Assembly (NCBI GenBank): GCA_002839125.1
Contig: PGXI01000020.1
Location: 1 to 15,077 of the forward strand
From: Tenericutes bacterium HGW-Tenericutes-5
Lineage (GTDB): Bacteria; Bacillota_I; Bacilli_A; Izemoplasmatales; Hujiaoplasmataceae
Length of the DNA stretch: 15,077 nucleotides
Direction: 5' to 3'
Shown: in pieces, positions 14,976 to 15,077 of the stretch
How the letters are laid out: each line of letters starts with the position of its first letter
Numbering within the stretch: the first letter of the stretch is position 1
Made by a program: the position numbers and the translations under genes
The notes under the pieces: model-generated
The model's input: the letters and a program-made list of their open reading frames with translations, nothing else
Told to the model about the DNA's origin: nothing
Database searches by the model: none

Positions 14976-15077
14976 TTATACTCCCTTCATTCTCTCTACA
15001 TTATTTATAATTAAATCCGCCTCAGTAGCGTTAACAACATCTTCAATTGTGTAATCCGGATGCACTTCTAATAAATG
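14976..15077 (-). CDS. atoA: CoA-transferase subunit B, C-terminal 33 residues (atoA-like)
   Basis: Only the 3' end is in the window: 33 codons and TAA. The visible tail reads LLEVHPDYTIEDVV, then ATEADLIINNVERMKGV. It has the pattern LxExxPxxTxEEVxxxTxAxLxI seen at the C-terminus of B subunits of acetoacetate/butyrate CoA-transferases (AtoA, CtfB, ScoB). In lysine fermentation clusters such a transferase moves CoA between butyryl-CoA and acetoacetate. The short fragment fits the family but cannot fix the substrate. Its stop lies 3 bp before kal, so it belongs to the same transcript, and its A-subunit partner is expected just upstream, outside the window. Confidence 0.75.
   Translation of the reverse strand, partial: HLLEVHPDYTIEDVVNATEADLIINNVERMKGV

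Noticed and set aside
1..15077. CRISPR arrays, tRNA or rRNA genes, insertion sequences, riboswitch (for example cobalamin or lysine)
   Set aside because: None seen. The window is almost fully coding, and the single 111-bp gap is too short and lacks the conserved cores of a cobalamin or lysine riboswitch.

Overview
The window comes from an AT-rich, anaerobic amino-acid fermenter, most likely of Bacillota type or a close relative. The reasons are strong AGGAGG-like ribosome binding sites, a good match to a CcpA catabolite-responsive element, and TGA used as a normal stop with TGG for Trp. Nothing here fixes the genus. Every gene lies on the minus strand, and the genes are packed with overlaps or gaps of a few bases. 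The one real intergenic gap is 111 bp (7585-7695).

Read in the direction of transcription (right to left), the first block (15077 to 7696) is a lysine fermentation operon. It holds the 3' end of a CoA-transferase B subunit (atoA-like), kal, kce, kdd, kamA, kamB, kamD, kamE and a PduO-type ATP:cob(I)alamin adenosyltransferase. Lysine 2,3-aminomutase makes beta-lysine and the B12- and PLP-dependent KamDE makes 3,5-diaminohexanoate. Kdd deaminates it oxidatively, Kce exchanges acetyl-CoA for acetoacetate plus 3-aminobutyryl-CoA, Kal removes ammonia to give crotonyl-CoA, and the CoA-transferase handles acetoacetate.

The second block (7584 to 1) is the methylaspartate pathway of glutamate fermentation: glmS, glmL, glmE, methylaspartate ammonia-lyase, then citD, citE, citF and the 5' part of citX. 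These turn glutamate into 3-methylaspartate and mesaconate. After a hydration whose enzyme is not in the window, they split citramalate into acetate and pyruvate. This block has its own candidate promoter (extended -10 at 7629-7637) with a cre-like site just downstream (7604-7617) and a perfect 22-bp palindrome upstream (7687-7708).

The two pathways contain one adenosylcobalamin mutase each (KamDE and GlmES), and the cobalamin adenosyltransferase sits between them. The most unusual point is kamB. Its Walker A motif lies upstream of the first ATG, and the reading frame has no ATG, GTG, TTG or CTG before it. It must therefore start at an ATT with a good Shine-Dalgarno, or be reached from kamA by a -1 shift on an A7 run placed directly before the kamA stop. 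KamA also appears to lack all the zinc-binding cysteines of the classical clostridial enzyme, and the MutS-like kamC usually found between kamB and kamD is absent.
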